In this document: piece after piece, positions 1 through 5,505 of the stretch
Position numbering within the stretch: position 1 is the stretch's first letter
How the letters are laid out: every line of letters starts with the position of its first letter
Assembly: GCA_052034175.1 (NCBI GenBank)
Contig: JBPOIX010000351.1
Location: 1 to 12,321 of the forward strand
Origin: UBA668 sp052034175
Lineage (GTDB): Bacteria; Actinomycetota; Acidimicrobiia; Acidimicrobiales; Ilumatobacteraceae
Reading direction: 5' to 3'
DNA: 12,321 nt
Position numbers and translations under genes: made by a program
The notes under the pieces: generated by a model
Databases searched by the model: none
What the model saw: the letters and a program-made list of their open reading frames with translations, nothing else
Told to the model about the DNA's origin: nothing

Positions 1-46
1 CCCGCAACTCCCCCGTCGCCGGCTGCCCCGATCCATCTTTCGTCAT
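1..46 (-). CDS. Possible 5' end of a minus-strand gene leaving the window (partial)
   Basis: Reading the minus strand from an ATG at 46-44 gives an open frame to the left edge: MTKDGSGQPATGELR, 15 codons without a stop. A -10-like CATACT lies 6 nt upstream of this ATG (minus strand, 53-58), the spacing expected for leaderless transcripts and seen at other starts in this window. The start codon sits inside the perfect palindrome at 37-54, so the product could be a regulator that represses its own promoter, but this is inference. With only 15 residues, no family can be recognised. A chance open frame in GC-rich DNA cannot be excluded. Confidence 0.35.
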   Translation of the reverse strand, partial: MTKDGSGQPATGELR

Positions 47-54
47 GACGAAAG
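37..54. promoter_or_regulatory. Perfect 18-bp palindrome, operator-like
   Basis: CTTTCGTCATGACGAAAG is a perfect palindrome with no central spacer. It covers the candidate ATG (46-44) of the gene leaving the window on the left and touches its -10-like hexamer (53-58). That geometry suits a dimeric repressor that blocks its own or a neighbour's promoter. The regulator family is not recognised. The site is visible in the sequence; its use as an operator is inferred. Confidence 0.5.
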
Positions 55-105
55 TATGGTCGCTCCCGTGCGCCCAGCTCGACCGGCGCTCCCTGGCCAA
101 GCCCC

Positions 106-150
106 ATCCGAGTGCTCACTCGCACCCGGGATGCGAGTGAGCACTCCGAT
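106..150. repeat. Long inverted repeat (hairpin) in the intergenic region
   Basis: The 15-bp arms GAGTGCTCACTCGCA (110-124) and their exact reverse complement (132-146) flank a 7-nt loop. After one mismatch the pairing continues for three more base pairs, giving 19-bp arms over 106-150. The outer parts contain the CACTCGGAT-type core that is repeated in tandem at 157-246, so the hairpin and the tandem array seem to be built from the same element. It could terminate transcription of the minus-strand regulator gene that stops at 313, but it lies about 160 nt downstream and has no U-tract. Confidence 0.65.
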
Positions 151-156
151 ACGGCC

Positions 157-246
157 CCTCACTCGGATCTGCGGCGCCTCACTCGGATCGCAGGCCCCTC
201 ACTCGGATCGCAGGCCCCTCACTCGGATCGCAGGCCTCTCACTCGG
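157..246. repeat. 20-bp tandem repeat array, about 4.5 copies
   Basis: Three identical head-to-tail units of CCTCACTCGGATCGCAGGCC lie at 177-196, 197-216 and 217-236. A diverged copy at 157-176 precedes them and a half copy (237-246) follows. There is no spacer between units, so this is not a CRISPR array. A plus-strand frame through the region (56-301) is open only because the repeat happens to lack stops. The rest of 1-312 (about 55-105 and 247-312) shows nothing else I can name. Possible roles are a protein-binding array or a lineage-specific intergenic repeat. Confidence 0.8.
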
Positions 247-312
247 GCCTGGCGGCGGTGAATCGGGGCGACCGAACGCGGACCCCGCGCGGCGGCCGTG
301 AGCCCGACGGCG

Positions 313-1155
313 TCAGCGGTCGACGAGGGAGTCGGCGGCTCGCCAGGCGGCCTCGGTGCGGTCCAGCCGCTCCACGGCCTTGGAGCGCAGCGCATCGGCA
401 ACTCCCGCCACCAGCACGTTGCAGAGGGCCAGCGTGCCGACATGGCTGTCGAAGGGGCCTCCCCCGGCGGCTGCCACGGTGAAGGTGCGGTCGGCCAGTG
501 AAGCCAGCGGCGACAGCAGGCTGTCCGTGATGGCCACGCACCACACACCCTGCGCCCGCGCTGCCGAGGCGGCGTCGACCACCCAGCGGTCGTAACGGCG
601 CAGGTCCATCACCACGAGCACGTCGTCGCGGCCGGCCAAGGCCACGGCACGGCGCACGGCTACGTCGTTGCCGTCGATCAGTGCCACGCCGTCGCGCAGG
701 GCCTCCAACTCGCCCACCATCTGGCGGGCCACTCCGAGGGAGGCGTCGCCCGACAGCACCAGTACCCGTCCGCCCGCAGCGGCGAGGTGCCGGACCACGT
801 CGGCCACGGCCTCGGCTGACAGCGCAGTGAGCGTGGTGGACACATTGTTCAGCTCGAGCTGCAAGTGGCGACCGATGGCATCCGTGGCGGCGGGTTCGCG
901 GATGCGTTCCGCGGCGGGGCGCAGCTGGCCGGCGAGTGCATGCTGGACGGACGCCTGGAGGCCGGTGAACCCGTCGTAGCCGAGCTTGGTGGCCAGGCGC
1001 ACCACGGTGGCAGCCCCGGATGATGCGGCTTCCGCCAGGTCGGCCACCGTTCCGAAGGCGACCAGCTGCGGCTGTTCGAGCACCACCTCGGCCACACGCC
1101 GTTCGGCGGGGGTGAGCGTGGCGCCTGCTTTGCCGATCCGGTCTGCCACTTCCAC
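313..1155 (-). CDS. RpiR/MurR-family transcriptional regulator (HTH + SIS domain)
   Basis: The 280-residue protein has the RpiR layout: an N-terminal HTH_6 domain (about residues 1-77, including the run LTPAERRVAEVVLEQP and a VADLAEAASSGAATVVRLATK-type recognition segment) and a sugar-isomerase (SIS) domain (about 110-250, with GRVLVLSGDASLGVARQM and DVLVVMDLRRYDR). SIS domains in this family bind phosphosugars or other small ligands that switch DNA binding. The GTG start at 1155-1153 is chosen because TACGCT lies 7 nt upstream, which fits a leaderless transcript; a second in-frame GTG follows six nucleotides later. It is divergent from the oxygenase-aldolase pair and probably controls it through the GAAC/GTTC repeats between them. 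The ligand cannot be read from sequence; the neighbours suggest an amino-acid-derived effector. No oddities in length. Confidence 0.9.
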   Translation of the reverse strand: MEVADRIGKAGATLTPAERRVAEVVLEQPQLVAFGTVADLAEAASSGAATVVRLATKLGYDGFTGLQASVQHALAGQLRPAAERIREPAATDAIGRHLQLELNNVSTTLTALSAEAVADVVRHLAAAGGRVLVLSGDASLGVARQMVGELEALRDGVALIDGNDVAVRRAVALAGRDDVLVVMDLRRYDRWVVDAASAARAQGVWCVAITDSLLSPLASLADRTFTVAAAGGGPFDSHVGTLALCNVLVAGVADALRSKAVERLDRTEAAWRAADSLVDR

Positions 1156-1162
1156 GGCGCCG

Positions 1163-1168
1163 AGCGTA
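1163..1168 (-). promoter_or_regulatory. -10 box of the RpiR-type gene (leaderless)
   Basis: On the minus strand TACGCT lies exactly 7 nt before the GTG at 1155, so transcription would begin at or next to the start codon. A CTGAAC-like -35 falls about 18 bp further upstream (1187-1192), overlapping the palindrome at 1181-1191, so a repressor bound there could shut the gene off. Confidence 0.5.
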
Positions 1169-1180
1169 GCCCTACCAGCG

Positions 1181-1191
1181 TGAACGGTTCA
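1181..1191. promoter_or_regulatory. Operator-like palindrome in the divergent promoter
   Basis: TGAACGGTTCA is an 11-bp palindrome around one central base. It overlaps the expected -35 of the minus-strand regulator gene. It shares the GAAC/GTTC halves with the inverted repeat at 1271-1286 and with a CCGTTCCAG half site at 1200-1208. It is a plausible autoregulatory site for the RpiR-type protein (inferred). Confidence 0.5.
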
Positions 1192-1265
1192 GGAATCCCC
1201 CGTTCCAGTTGCCTCCGAGGCCGGTCGCTTCGAACATCATGGCCCGAACATTCCGTCATGGTGGA

Positions 1266-1286
1266 TATACTGGAACAACCGTTCCA
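1266..1286 (+). promoter_or_regulatory. Promoter -10 with overlapping inverted-repeat operator
   Basis: TATACT (1266-1271) is a good -10 box for the oxygenase gene; the -35 is poor. The perfect inverted repeat TGGAAC-N4-GTTCCA (1271-1286) begins on the last base of the -10 and covers the expected transcription start, the usual position for a repressor site. The Shine-Dalgarno GAAGGAG (1292-1298) follows, 7 nt before the ATG at 1306. The binding protein is most likely the divergent RpiR-type regulator (inference). Confidence 0.6.
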
Positions 1287-1305
1287 CTCGTGAAGGAGTC
1301 CTCCG

Positions 1306-2262
1306 ATGTCCACCGCCGTCCGCCACGCAATGCCCCAGGTCGTCGACGCCTCGGGTTGGCCGAGCCTGGCTGTGCCCGGTGTCCGGTTGGACGACGAGGC
1401 GTTCGTGCAGGCTGCCGGGTACGCGGGCCAGGCGCTGCCGGCTGCGGTGCACCAGGCGCTGATCGACGTCGCGGACCACGCGCCGGCAAGCGGCGCACTG
1501 CTGCTCAAGGGTGTGCCGGTGGGCGAGTTGCCGGCCACTCCCCCGTCGCCGACGGCACCGACCCACAAAGACCTGATGAGCGAGTTCCACTTGCTCACGG
1601 TGGCCCGCCGGCTCGGCCAGCCCGTCGGCTACGAGCCGGAGCACGGAGGAGACCTGGTGCAGAACCTGGTGCCCACGCAGGCCGGCGCAGACCGTCAGGT
1701 CAGCACGTCGTCGCGGGTGAACCTGATGTTCCACACCGAGGCCGCGTTCCACCCGCACCGGCCCCGCTACCTCCTCCTCCTTTGCCTGCGCGGCGACCCC
1801 AAGGCGTTCACCACACTGGCCTCGATCTCCCAGGTGCTCCCCCACCTGCCGCCTCGAGTCGTCGAGACCCTGTTCCAGCCGCGCTTTCGCACCGCGGTGG
1901 ACGAGAGCTACCTCCATGGACGGACCAACGTGCTGGGCGCGCCGGTGGCAGTACTCACCGGCGAGCGTCATGCGCCGTCCATGGTGTTCGACGAGGACCT
2001 GATGGTGGGCACCGACACCGAAGCCGACGCCGCACTGCACACCCTCGGCGAGGCCGTGGTGGAGCATCAGATCGCCGTCGCGTTGGAGGCCGGCGACCTG
2101 CTGGTGGTGGACAACAACGTGGCCGTTCACGGCCGCACCCCGTACTCCCCTCGCTTCGACGGAACCGACCGCTGGCTGCAGCGGGCGATGGTGGTGGCCG
2201 ATCTGGCCCTCAGCGCCGGCCAGCGCCGCGGCCGCGTGATCACCACCGTGTTCGGCGCATGA
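1306..2262 (+). CDS. Fe(II)/2-oxoglutarate-dependent oxygenase, clavaminate-synthase-like (probable amino-acid beta-hydroxylase)
   Basis: The 318-residue protein shows the TauD/clavaminate-synthase-like fold signature. The Fe(II)-binding HTE (H143, E145) sits in VNLMFHTEAAFHPHRPRY, and the distal histidine H275 in VDNNVAVHGR. R289, fourteen residues later in DRWLQR, is the expected 2-oxoglutarate-binding arginine. The HxE form, and the family's GGDL and RWLQR motifs, place it with the VioC/AsnO/clavaminate synthase group. Characterised members hydroxylate free amino acids such as arginine or asparagine, usually at the beta carbon, releasing CO2 and succinate. The start is set by GAAGGAG 7 nt before the ATG. 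The next gene downstream is an aldolase for beta-hydroxy amino acids, which supports a beta-hydroxylase role. The substrate is not readable. Cytoplasmic; no signal peptide seen. Confidence 0.88.
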   Translation: MSTAVRHAMPQVVDASGWPSLAVPGVRLDDEAFVQAAGYAGQALPAAVHQALIDVADHAPASGALLLKGVPVGELPATPPSPTAPTHKDLMSEFHLLTVARRLGQPVGYEPEHGGDLVQNLVPTQAGADRQVSTSSRVNLMFHTEAAFHPHRPRYLLLLCLRGDPKAFTTLASISQVLPHLPPRVVETLFQPRFRTAVDESYLHGRTNVLGAPVAVLTGERHAPSMVFDEDLMVGTDTEADAALHTLGEAVVEHQIAVALEAGDLLVVDNNVAVHGRTPYSPRFDGTDRWLQRAMVVADLALSAGQRRGRVITTVFGA

Positions 2263-2307
2263 TCGTCCCTTCGCAACGCCGGCGCAGCTACGCCCCCAGC
2301 CGTCCGG

Positions 2308-2313
2308 CACAAT
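2308..2313 (+). promoter_or_regulatory. Possible leaderless -10 box of the aldolase gene
   Basis: CACAAT lies 7 nt before the ATG at 2321, the spacing seen at other leaderless starts here; its first base departs from consensus and no good -35 is visible. No Shine-Dalgarno is seen before either candidate ATG (2312 or 2321). The gene may also be reached by read-through from the oxygenase gene 58 nt upstream. Confidence 0.35.
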
Positions 2314-2320
2314 GGCCCCG

Positions 2321-3379
2321 ATGACTGCCGACCTTCCCCCCGCACCCGGCCGCGCCTTCGCCAGCGACAACGCCGCGGGCGCGCACCCCGACGTGCTCGC
2401 CGCGGTCATCGCCGCCAACGAGGGCCATGCCCTGGCGTATGGCTCCGACCGCTGGACTGCCGCCGCGGAGGAACAGTTCCGCGACCTGTTCGGCCCGCAC
2501 GCGGAAGCCTTCCTGGTGTGGAACGGCACCGGGGCGAACGTGATGGCATTGGGCACGATGGCCCGCCCGGGCGACGCCGTGATCTGCACCGACTGGGCGC
2601 ACATCAATGTCGACGAGACGGGTGCGCCGGAGCGCAGCCTGGGCGTGAAGCTGCTCGCCCAGCCCACCACTGCGGCCAAGCTCGTGCCCGCGCAGTTGGA
2701 GGCGCTGGCCCACCTGCAGGGCGTGCAGCACCACGCCCAGCCGGGCGTGGTGAGCATCACCCAGAGCACCGAGCTCGGCACCGTGTACACGCCCGCCGAG
2801 GTGGCGGCGCTCTGCGAGACCGCCCACCGCATGGGCATGCGAGTCCACCTGGACGGTGCCCGGCTGGCCAACGCCACCGCGGCGCTGGGCGGCACCCCCG
2901 CAGCGCTGCGTGCGTTCACCATCGACGCCGGTGTGGACGTGCTGAGCTTCGGCGGCACGAAGCCCGGTGCGCTCGGCGCCGAGGCGGTGGTGTACCTCGA
3001 CCCGCAGCTCGCCGAGCGCGCCAAGTACGTGCGCAAGCAGGTCAACCAACTGCCGTCGAAGATGCGCTTCGTGGCCGCCCAGTTCAACGCCTTGCTGGCC
3101 GACGACCTGTGGATCCGCCTCGCAGACCACGCCAACCGCATGGCCATGCGCCTGTACGACGCCACCCGGAGCATCCCCGGCGTCGTGTACGACTCCGCGC
3201 CGCAGGTGAACAGCGTGTTCCCGTCCCTGCCGCCAGAAGTGATCCAACCCCTGCGGGACTGGTGCTTCTTCTGGGACTGGGATGTCAGCCGCCACCAGGT
3301 CCGCTGGATGACCTCCTGGGACACCACGGAGGCCGATGTGGACACCTTCGCCGCCGGTGTGCGGGCACTGTTGGCCTGA
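2321..3379 (+). CDS. Threonine-aldolase-family PLP enzyme (low-specificity beta-hydroxy amino acid aldolase)
   Basis: The 352-residue fold-type I PLP enzyme has the threonine aldolase marks. These are the HLDGARLANA segment (D178 contacts the PLP ring nitrogen, R181 the phosphate or substrate carboxylate), the LSFGGTKPGALGAEAV segment with the Schiff-base lysine K214, and a ring-stacking histidine near H94 (CTDWAHINVDE). Family members cleave L-threonine, allo-threonine and other beta-hydroxy amino acids to glycine plus an aldehyde. An in-frame ATG at 2312 would add three residues; 2321 is preferred from the -10 spacing. It lies 58 nt after the oxygenase gene on the same strand. That pairing suggests the natural substrate is the oxygenase product rather than threonine itself. 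KPG rather than the common KNG after the lysine is a small departure. Family is sure; the exact substrate is not. Confidence 0.9.
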   Translation: MTADLPPAPGRAFASDNAAGAHPDVLAAVIAANEGHALAYGSDRWTAAAEEQFRDLFGPHAEAFLVWNGTGANVMALGTMARPGDAVICTDWAHINVDETGAPERSLGVKLLAQPTTAAKLVPAQLEALAHLQGVQHHAQPGVVSITQSTELGTVYTPAEVAALCETAHRMGMRVHLDGARLANATAALGGTPAALRAFTIDAGVDVLSFGGTKPGALGAEAVVYLDPQLAERAKYVRKQVNQLPSKMRFVAAQFNALLADDLWIRLADHANRMAMRLYDATRSIPGVVYDSAPQVNSVFPSLPPEVIQPLRDWCFFWDWDVSRHQVRWMTSWDTTEADVDTFAAGVRALLA

Positions 3380-3425
3380 ATTCCGCCCGACGCGAAAGAA
3401 CTTGTGCACGAGCGCCACGAGTCGC

Positions 3426-3454
3426 TGGACACGCCATTCATCATGCCGTAATAT
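3426..3454 (+). promoter_or_regulatory. Sigma70-type promoter of the whiB-like gene
   Basis: TGGACA (3426-3431) and TAATAT (3449-3454) are separated by exactly 17 bp and both are close to consensus. The predicted transcription start is near 3461, giving a leader of about 50 nt before the ATG at 3511 and placing the inverted repeat at 3462-3482 right at the start of the transcript. Confidence 0.65.
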
Positions 3455-3461
3455 GACGACG

Positions 3462-3482
3462 TTACTTGCAGTCAGCAAGTAA
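3462..3482. promoter_or_regulatory. Inverted-repeat operator at the whiB-like transcription start
   Basis: TTACTTGC-N5-GCAAGTAA is a perfect inverted repeat with 8-bp arms and a 5-nt centre. It lies directly downstream of the -10 box, from about +1 to +21. The AT-rich ends and 21-bp size resemble TetR/AcrR-type operators (inference). No gene for such a repressor lies in the window, so the site may belong to a regulon run from elsewhere. As RNA it would also form a 5' stem-loop. Confidence 0.6.
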
Positions 3483-3510
3483 TTCGCAGGCTTTCGGACG
3501 TGGGGGTTCC

Positions 3511-3816
3511 ATGGCAGCGGTTGATGTGGTTGTGCATCGCGTACTCACCGATGATCGGTGGATGGCGTCTGCCGAATGCAAGGGCTTGACGCACCTGTTC
3601 TTCCCGCCGCCGGCGGAGCGCCCACAGGCGCGAGACCGGCGCGAGGCCGCGGCAAAGGCCGTGTGCTACGCCTGCAACGTGAATGGCAAGTGCCGCGAGT
3701 ACGCGCGCACGAACCACGAGTACGGGTACTGGGGTGGCGAGAGCGAGGACGAACGGCACGCCGCCGGCTTCCGCCTCATCGCCCCCATCGGTGTGCGCGC
3801 CCGCAACGTCGGCTGA
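3511..3816 (+). CDS. WhiB-family iron-sulfur transcription factor
   Basis: The 101-residue protein has the four WhiB cysteines, C23, C52, C55 and C61, spaced C-x28-C-x2-C-x5-C, which bind a [4Fe-4S] cluster. They are followed by GYWGG at 72-76, the beta-turn that normally reads G(V/I)WGG and contacts the sigma factor. The C-terminal tail is short and carries a few arginines (GVRARNVG). The family works with the primary sigma factor and responds to redox or nitric oxide, or controls development. The ATG at 3511 is chosen over 3466 because the latter lies inside the operator and at the predicted transcription start. A G-rich stretch (3500-3506) may serve as ribosome binding site. It stands alone on its own strong promoter, 37 nt before the next gene. 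The subclass is not assigned. Confidence 0.92.
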   Translation: MAAVDVVVHRVLTDDRWMASAECKGLTHLFFPPPAERPQARDRREAAAKAVCYACNVNGKCREYARTNHEYGYWGGESEDERHAAGFRLIAPIGVRARNVG

Positions 3817-3841
3817 GCCGCGCCCGGCGCACCGCGCCGCC

Positions 3842-3847
3842 TACGAT
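3842..3847 (+). promoter_or_regulatory. Leaderless -10 box of the APH-like/GNAT/ribokinase unit
   Basis: TACGAT lies 6 nt before the GTG at 3854. There is no Shine-Dalgarno, and no clear -35. This fits a leaderless transcript for the three-gene unit and decides the start against upstream in-frame ATGs that would overlap the whiB-like gene. Confidence 0.55.
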
Positions 3848-3853
3848 CGGCCC

Positions 3854-4927
3854 GTGGCCGAATCGTTGACCCATCGCACCGCCGTGGCTGCGGCATGGGC
3901 CACCTACGGAGACGCCCGCACGATCGTGCGCGTGGATGAGGTCAGCGCCAATGTCAGCACGAACCGCGTCTATCGCCTCCACCTCGACGACGGCAGCACC
4001 CTGATCGCCAAGGTCTCCAGCTACGGCTCCTACTTCCTGTTCTACGAGGACCACGACCGTCTGTGCCATGCCTCGGACCTCCTGCGGCCCACCCGCTTCG
4101 GTGGACTGTTGGCGGACATCTGGCGCCGCGACGGCCGCTTGTTCACCTGGTACGACCAGCGGATGTGGGCCGTCTTCTACGACGACGTACCCCGCCGCGA
4201 GAGCCTGCCGCGGATCTTGGCCCCGGCCCAGGTGCGCAACCTGGGCAGGGAGATCGCCGAGTTCCATCTGGCCTGCACCGAGATTGCGCCGCTCATCCCT
4301 GCCGGCTCGAAGACCGTGAAGAGCGACGCTGTCCACCTGCTGGATCTCTTGGAGAGCGCGTTCGCGCCGCGCAACTTCGACCTGCCGCCGGAGGCCATCG
4401 GAGTGCTGTGGCGGCACACCCATCACTTCCTCCAACGCCTGATCGAGGTCGGGTACGACGAGTGGCCGAAGATCCCAGTCCTGATCGACTGGAACTTGGG
4501 CAACTTCTCCGTGGACCCCCAGCCGGATGGCGGTTTTCGCCTGTTCAGCCGGTGGGACTACGACTGGTTCCGCATCGAGCCCCGGCTGCTGGACTTCTAT
4601 TTTCTCTCCCGCGTTTCCTCGAAGACCGGCGACCGCACCACCTTCACCTACGGCCCGCACACCCTCACAGAGCCGACGTTCCTCGAGTTCCTCCGCGCCT
4701 ACCGCGAGGTCTTCCCGATGAGCGACGACGAGGTCCTGTTCCTGCCCGAGGTGTATCGCTTCTTCATCCTCAACTATGTGGTGCGTGAAGGCGCCCGCTT
4801 CTTCCGGCCGGACTTCTGCAGCAAGTTCCGCCGCGACGCGGTGCGCTCCTACCTGCCGGCGCTCGATCGCCTCGACACCACTCCCCTGCTCTCCACCGGC
4901 CCCCGCGCTGGGCGGGCCTCGGCATGA
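3854..4927 (+). CDS. APH-fold phosphotransferase-like protein (kinase of unknown substrate)
   Basis: The 357-residue protein has the aminoglycoside/choline-kinase-like layout. The N-lobe carries a nucleotide-binding lysine (K53 in LIAKVSSYGS). The catalytic loop LIDWNLGNF holds D212 and, five residues on, N217, matching the family HGDxxxxN with the leading His-Gly changed to Leu-Ile. The metal-binding acid is in SRWDYDWF (D235, D237). The family phosphorylates small hydroxylated molecules, not only antibiotics. An in-frame ATG at 3683 exists but would put 57 residues on top of the whiB-like gene; GTG 3854 has a -10 box 6 nt upstream. Its end overlaps the next gene by four bases (ATGA at 4924). 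Working with a GNAT-like protein and a ribokinase suggests small-molecule metabolism. Substrate unknown; drug resistance is not implied. Confidence 0.78.
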   Translation: MAESLTHRTAVAAAWATYGDARTIVRVDEVSANVSTNRVYRLHLDDGSTLIAKVSSYGSYFLFYEDHDRLCHASDLLRPTRFGGLLADIWRRDGRLFTWYDQRMWAVFYDDVPRRESLPRILAPAQVRNLGREIAEFHLACTEIAPLIPAGSKTVKSDAVHLLDLLESAFAPRNFDLPPEAIGVLWRHTHHFLQRLIEVGYDEWPKIPVLIDWNLGNFSVDPQPDGGFRLFSRWDYDWFRIEPRLLDFYFLSRVSSKTGDRTTFTYGPHTLTEPTFLEFLRAYREVFPMSDDEVLFLPEVYRFFILNYVVREGARFFRPDFCSKFRRDAVRSYLPALDRLDTTPLLSTGPRAGRASA

Positions 4928-5505
4928 GCTCCGACTGGCTTCCTGCGGAACTGCCGGAGCGCTTCGAGCACGACGGCCTGGTGTTCGTGCCGCTGACACC
5001 CGCACTCGTGGTGCCCGACTACGCGGCCGTGATGCGCGACGTGCCGCTGCTACGTGCGTGGAGCGGGCAGGATTGGCCGACACCGGAGTTCACCATCGCC
5101 GAGAACCTGGCCGACCTGGAGCGCCACGATCGCGAGCAGCAGGGCGGCATCGCCCTGACCTACAGCGTGCTCCTCGACGGTGCGGTGCAGGGGTGCGTCT
5201 ACGCCCGCCCCTTTGCCGACGCCTGGCGCACCCGTGGCGCGGAGCCGCCCGCCGGCCAGTTCGCCGGCCACGTGGCAGTACGGGGTTGGCTGCACGATCG
5301 CTCCGCGGCCGACCTCGTCGACGCGACGTTGGCCTTGCTCGGCGCACCCAGGTTCGCCTTCCGCCGGGTGTGGTGGCAGACCAACAGCCGGTGCCACGAG
5401 CAGGTGGCAGCGTGCGCGGCGCTCGGCTTGACGGATGAGGTGAAGGTGGCCGGCGCGGCACAGGTGTGGATGGCGCTGGCGGCGCCACAGGACGGAGGCG
5501 AGTGA
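4924..5505 (+). CDS. GNAT-like acetyltransferase family protein
   Basis: This 193-residue protein resembles GNAT-superfamily proteins of actinobacteria. It opens with a strand reading FVPLTPALVVPDYAAVM, has a central beta-hairpin GIALTYSVLLDGAVQGCVYARPF (about 75-97), then a HVAVRGWLHDR strand-to-helix junction (116-126), and ends with a long final strand. The acetyl-CoA pyrophosphate loop (Q/R-x-x-G-x-G/A) that should follow the HVAVRG strand is not recognisable, so either the loop has diverged or the protein no longer binds acetyl-CoA in the usual way. The start overlaps the previous stop (ATGA) and the stop overlaps the ribokinase start (TGATG), so translation is probably coupled through all three genes. 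Fold assignment is moderate; substrate unknown. Confidence 0.65.
   Translation: MSSDWLPAELPERFEHDGLVFVPLTPALVVPDYAAVMRDVPLLRAWSGQDWPTPEFTIAENLADLERHDREQQGGIALTYSVLLDGAVQGCVYARPFADAWRTRGAEPPAGQFAGHVAVRGWLHDRSAADLVDATLALLGAPRFAFRRVWWQTNSRCHEQVAACAALGLTDEVKVAGAAQVWMALAAPQDGGE

Noticed and set aside
157..246. CRISPR array
   Set aside because: The 20-bp units are contiguous with no unique spacers, and no cas genes are present.
56..301. 81-residue plus-strand frame in the left intergenic region
   Set aside because: It translates the hairpin and the 20-bp tandem repeats; no ribosome binding site or conserved motif.
1237..3444. 735-residue minus-strand frame across the oxygenase and aldolase genes
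   Set aside because: It is the antisense of two clearly recognised genes; it shows no domain and is open because stops are rare in GC-rich antisense frames.
2288..3478. 396-residue minus-strand frame over the aldolase
   Set aside because: Antisense shadow rich in His, Gly, Arg and Val; no recognisable motif, and it would cover the whiB-like promoter.
3854..4927. Antibiotic-resistance aminoglycoside phosphotransferase
   Set aside because: Only the fold and catalytic residues are shared; the HGD is altered and the neighbours are metabolic, so no resistance role is supported.
3776..5083. 435-residue minus-strand frame over the APH-like gene
   Set aside because: Low-complexity antisense shadow of a gene with visible catalytic motifs.
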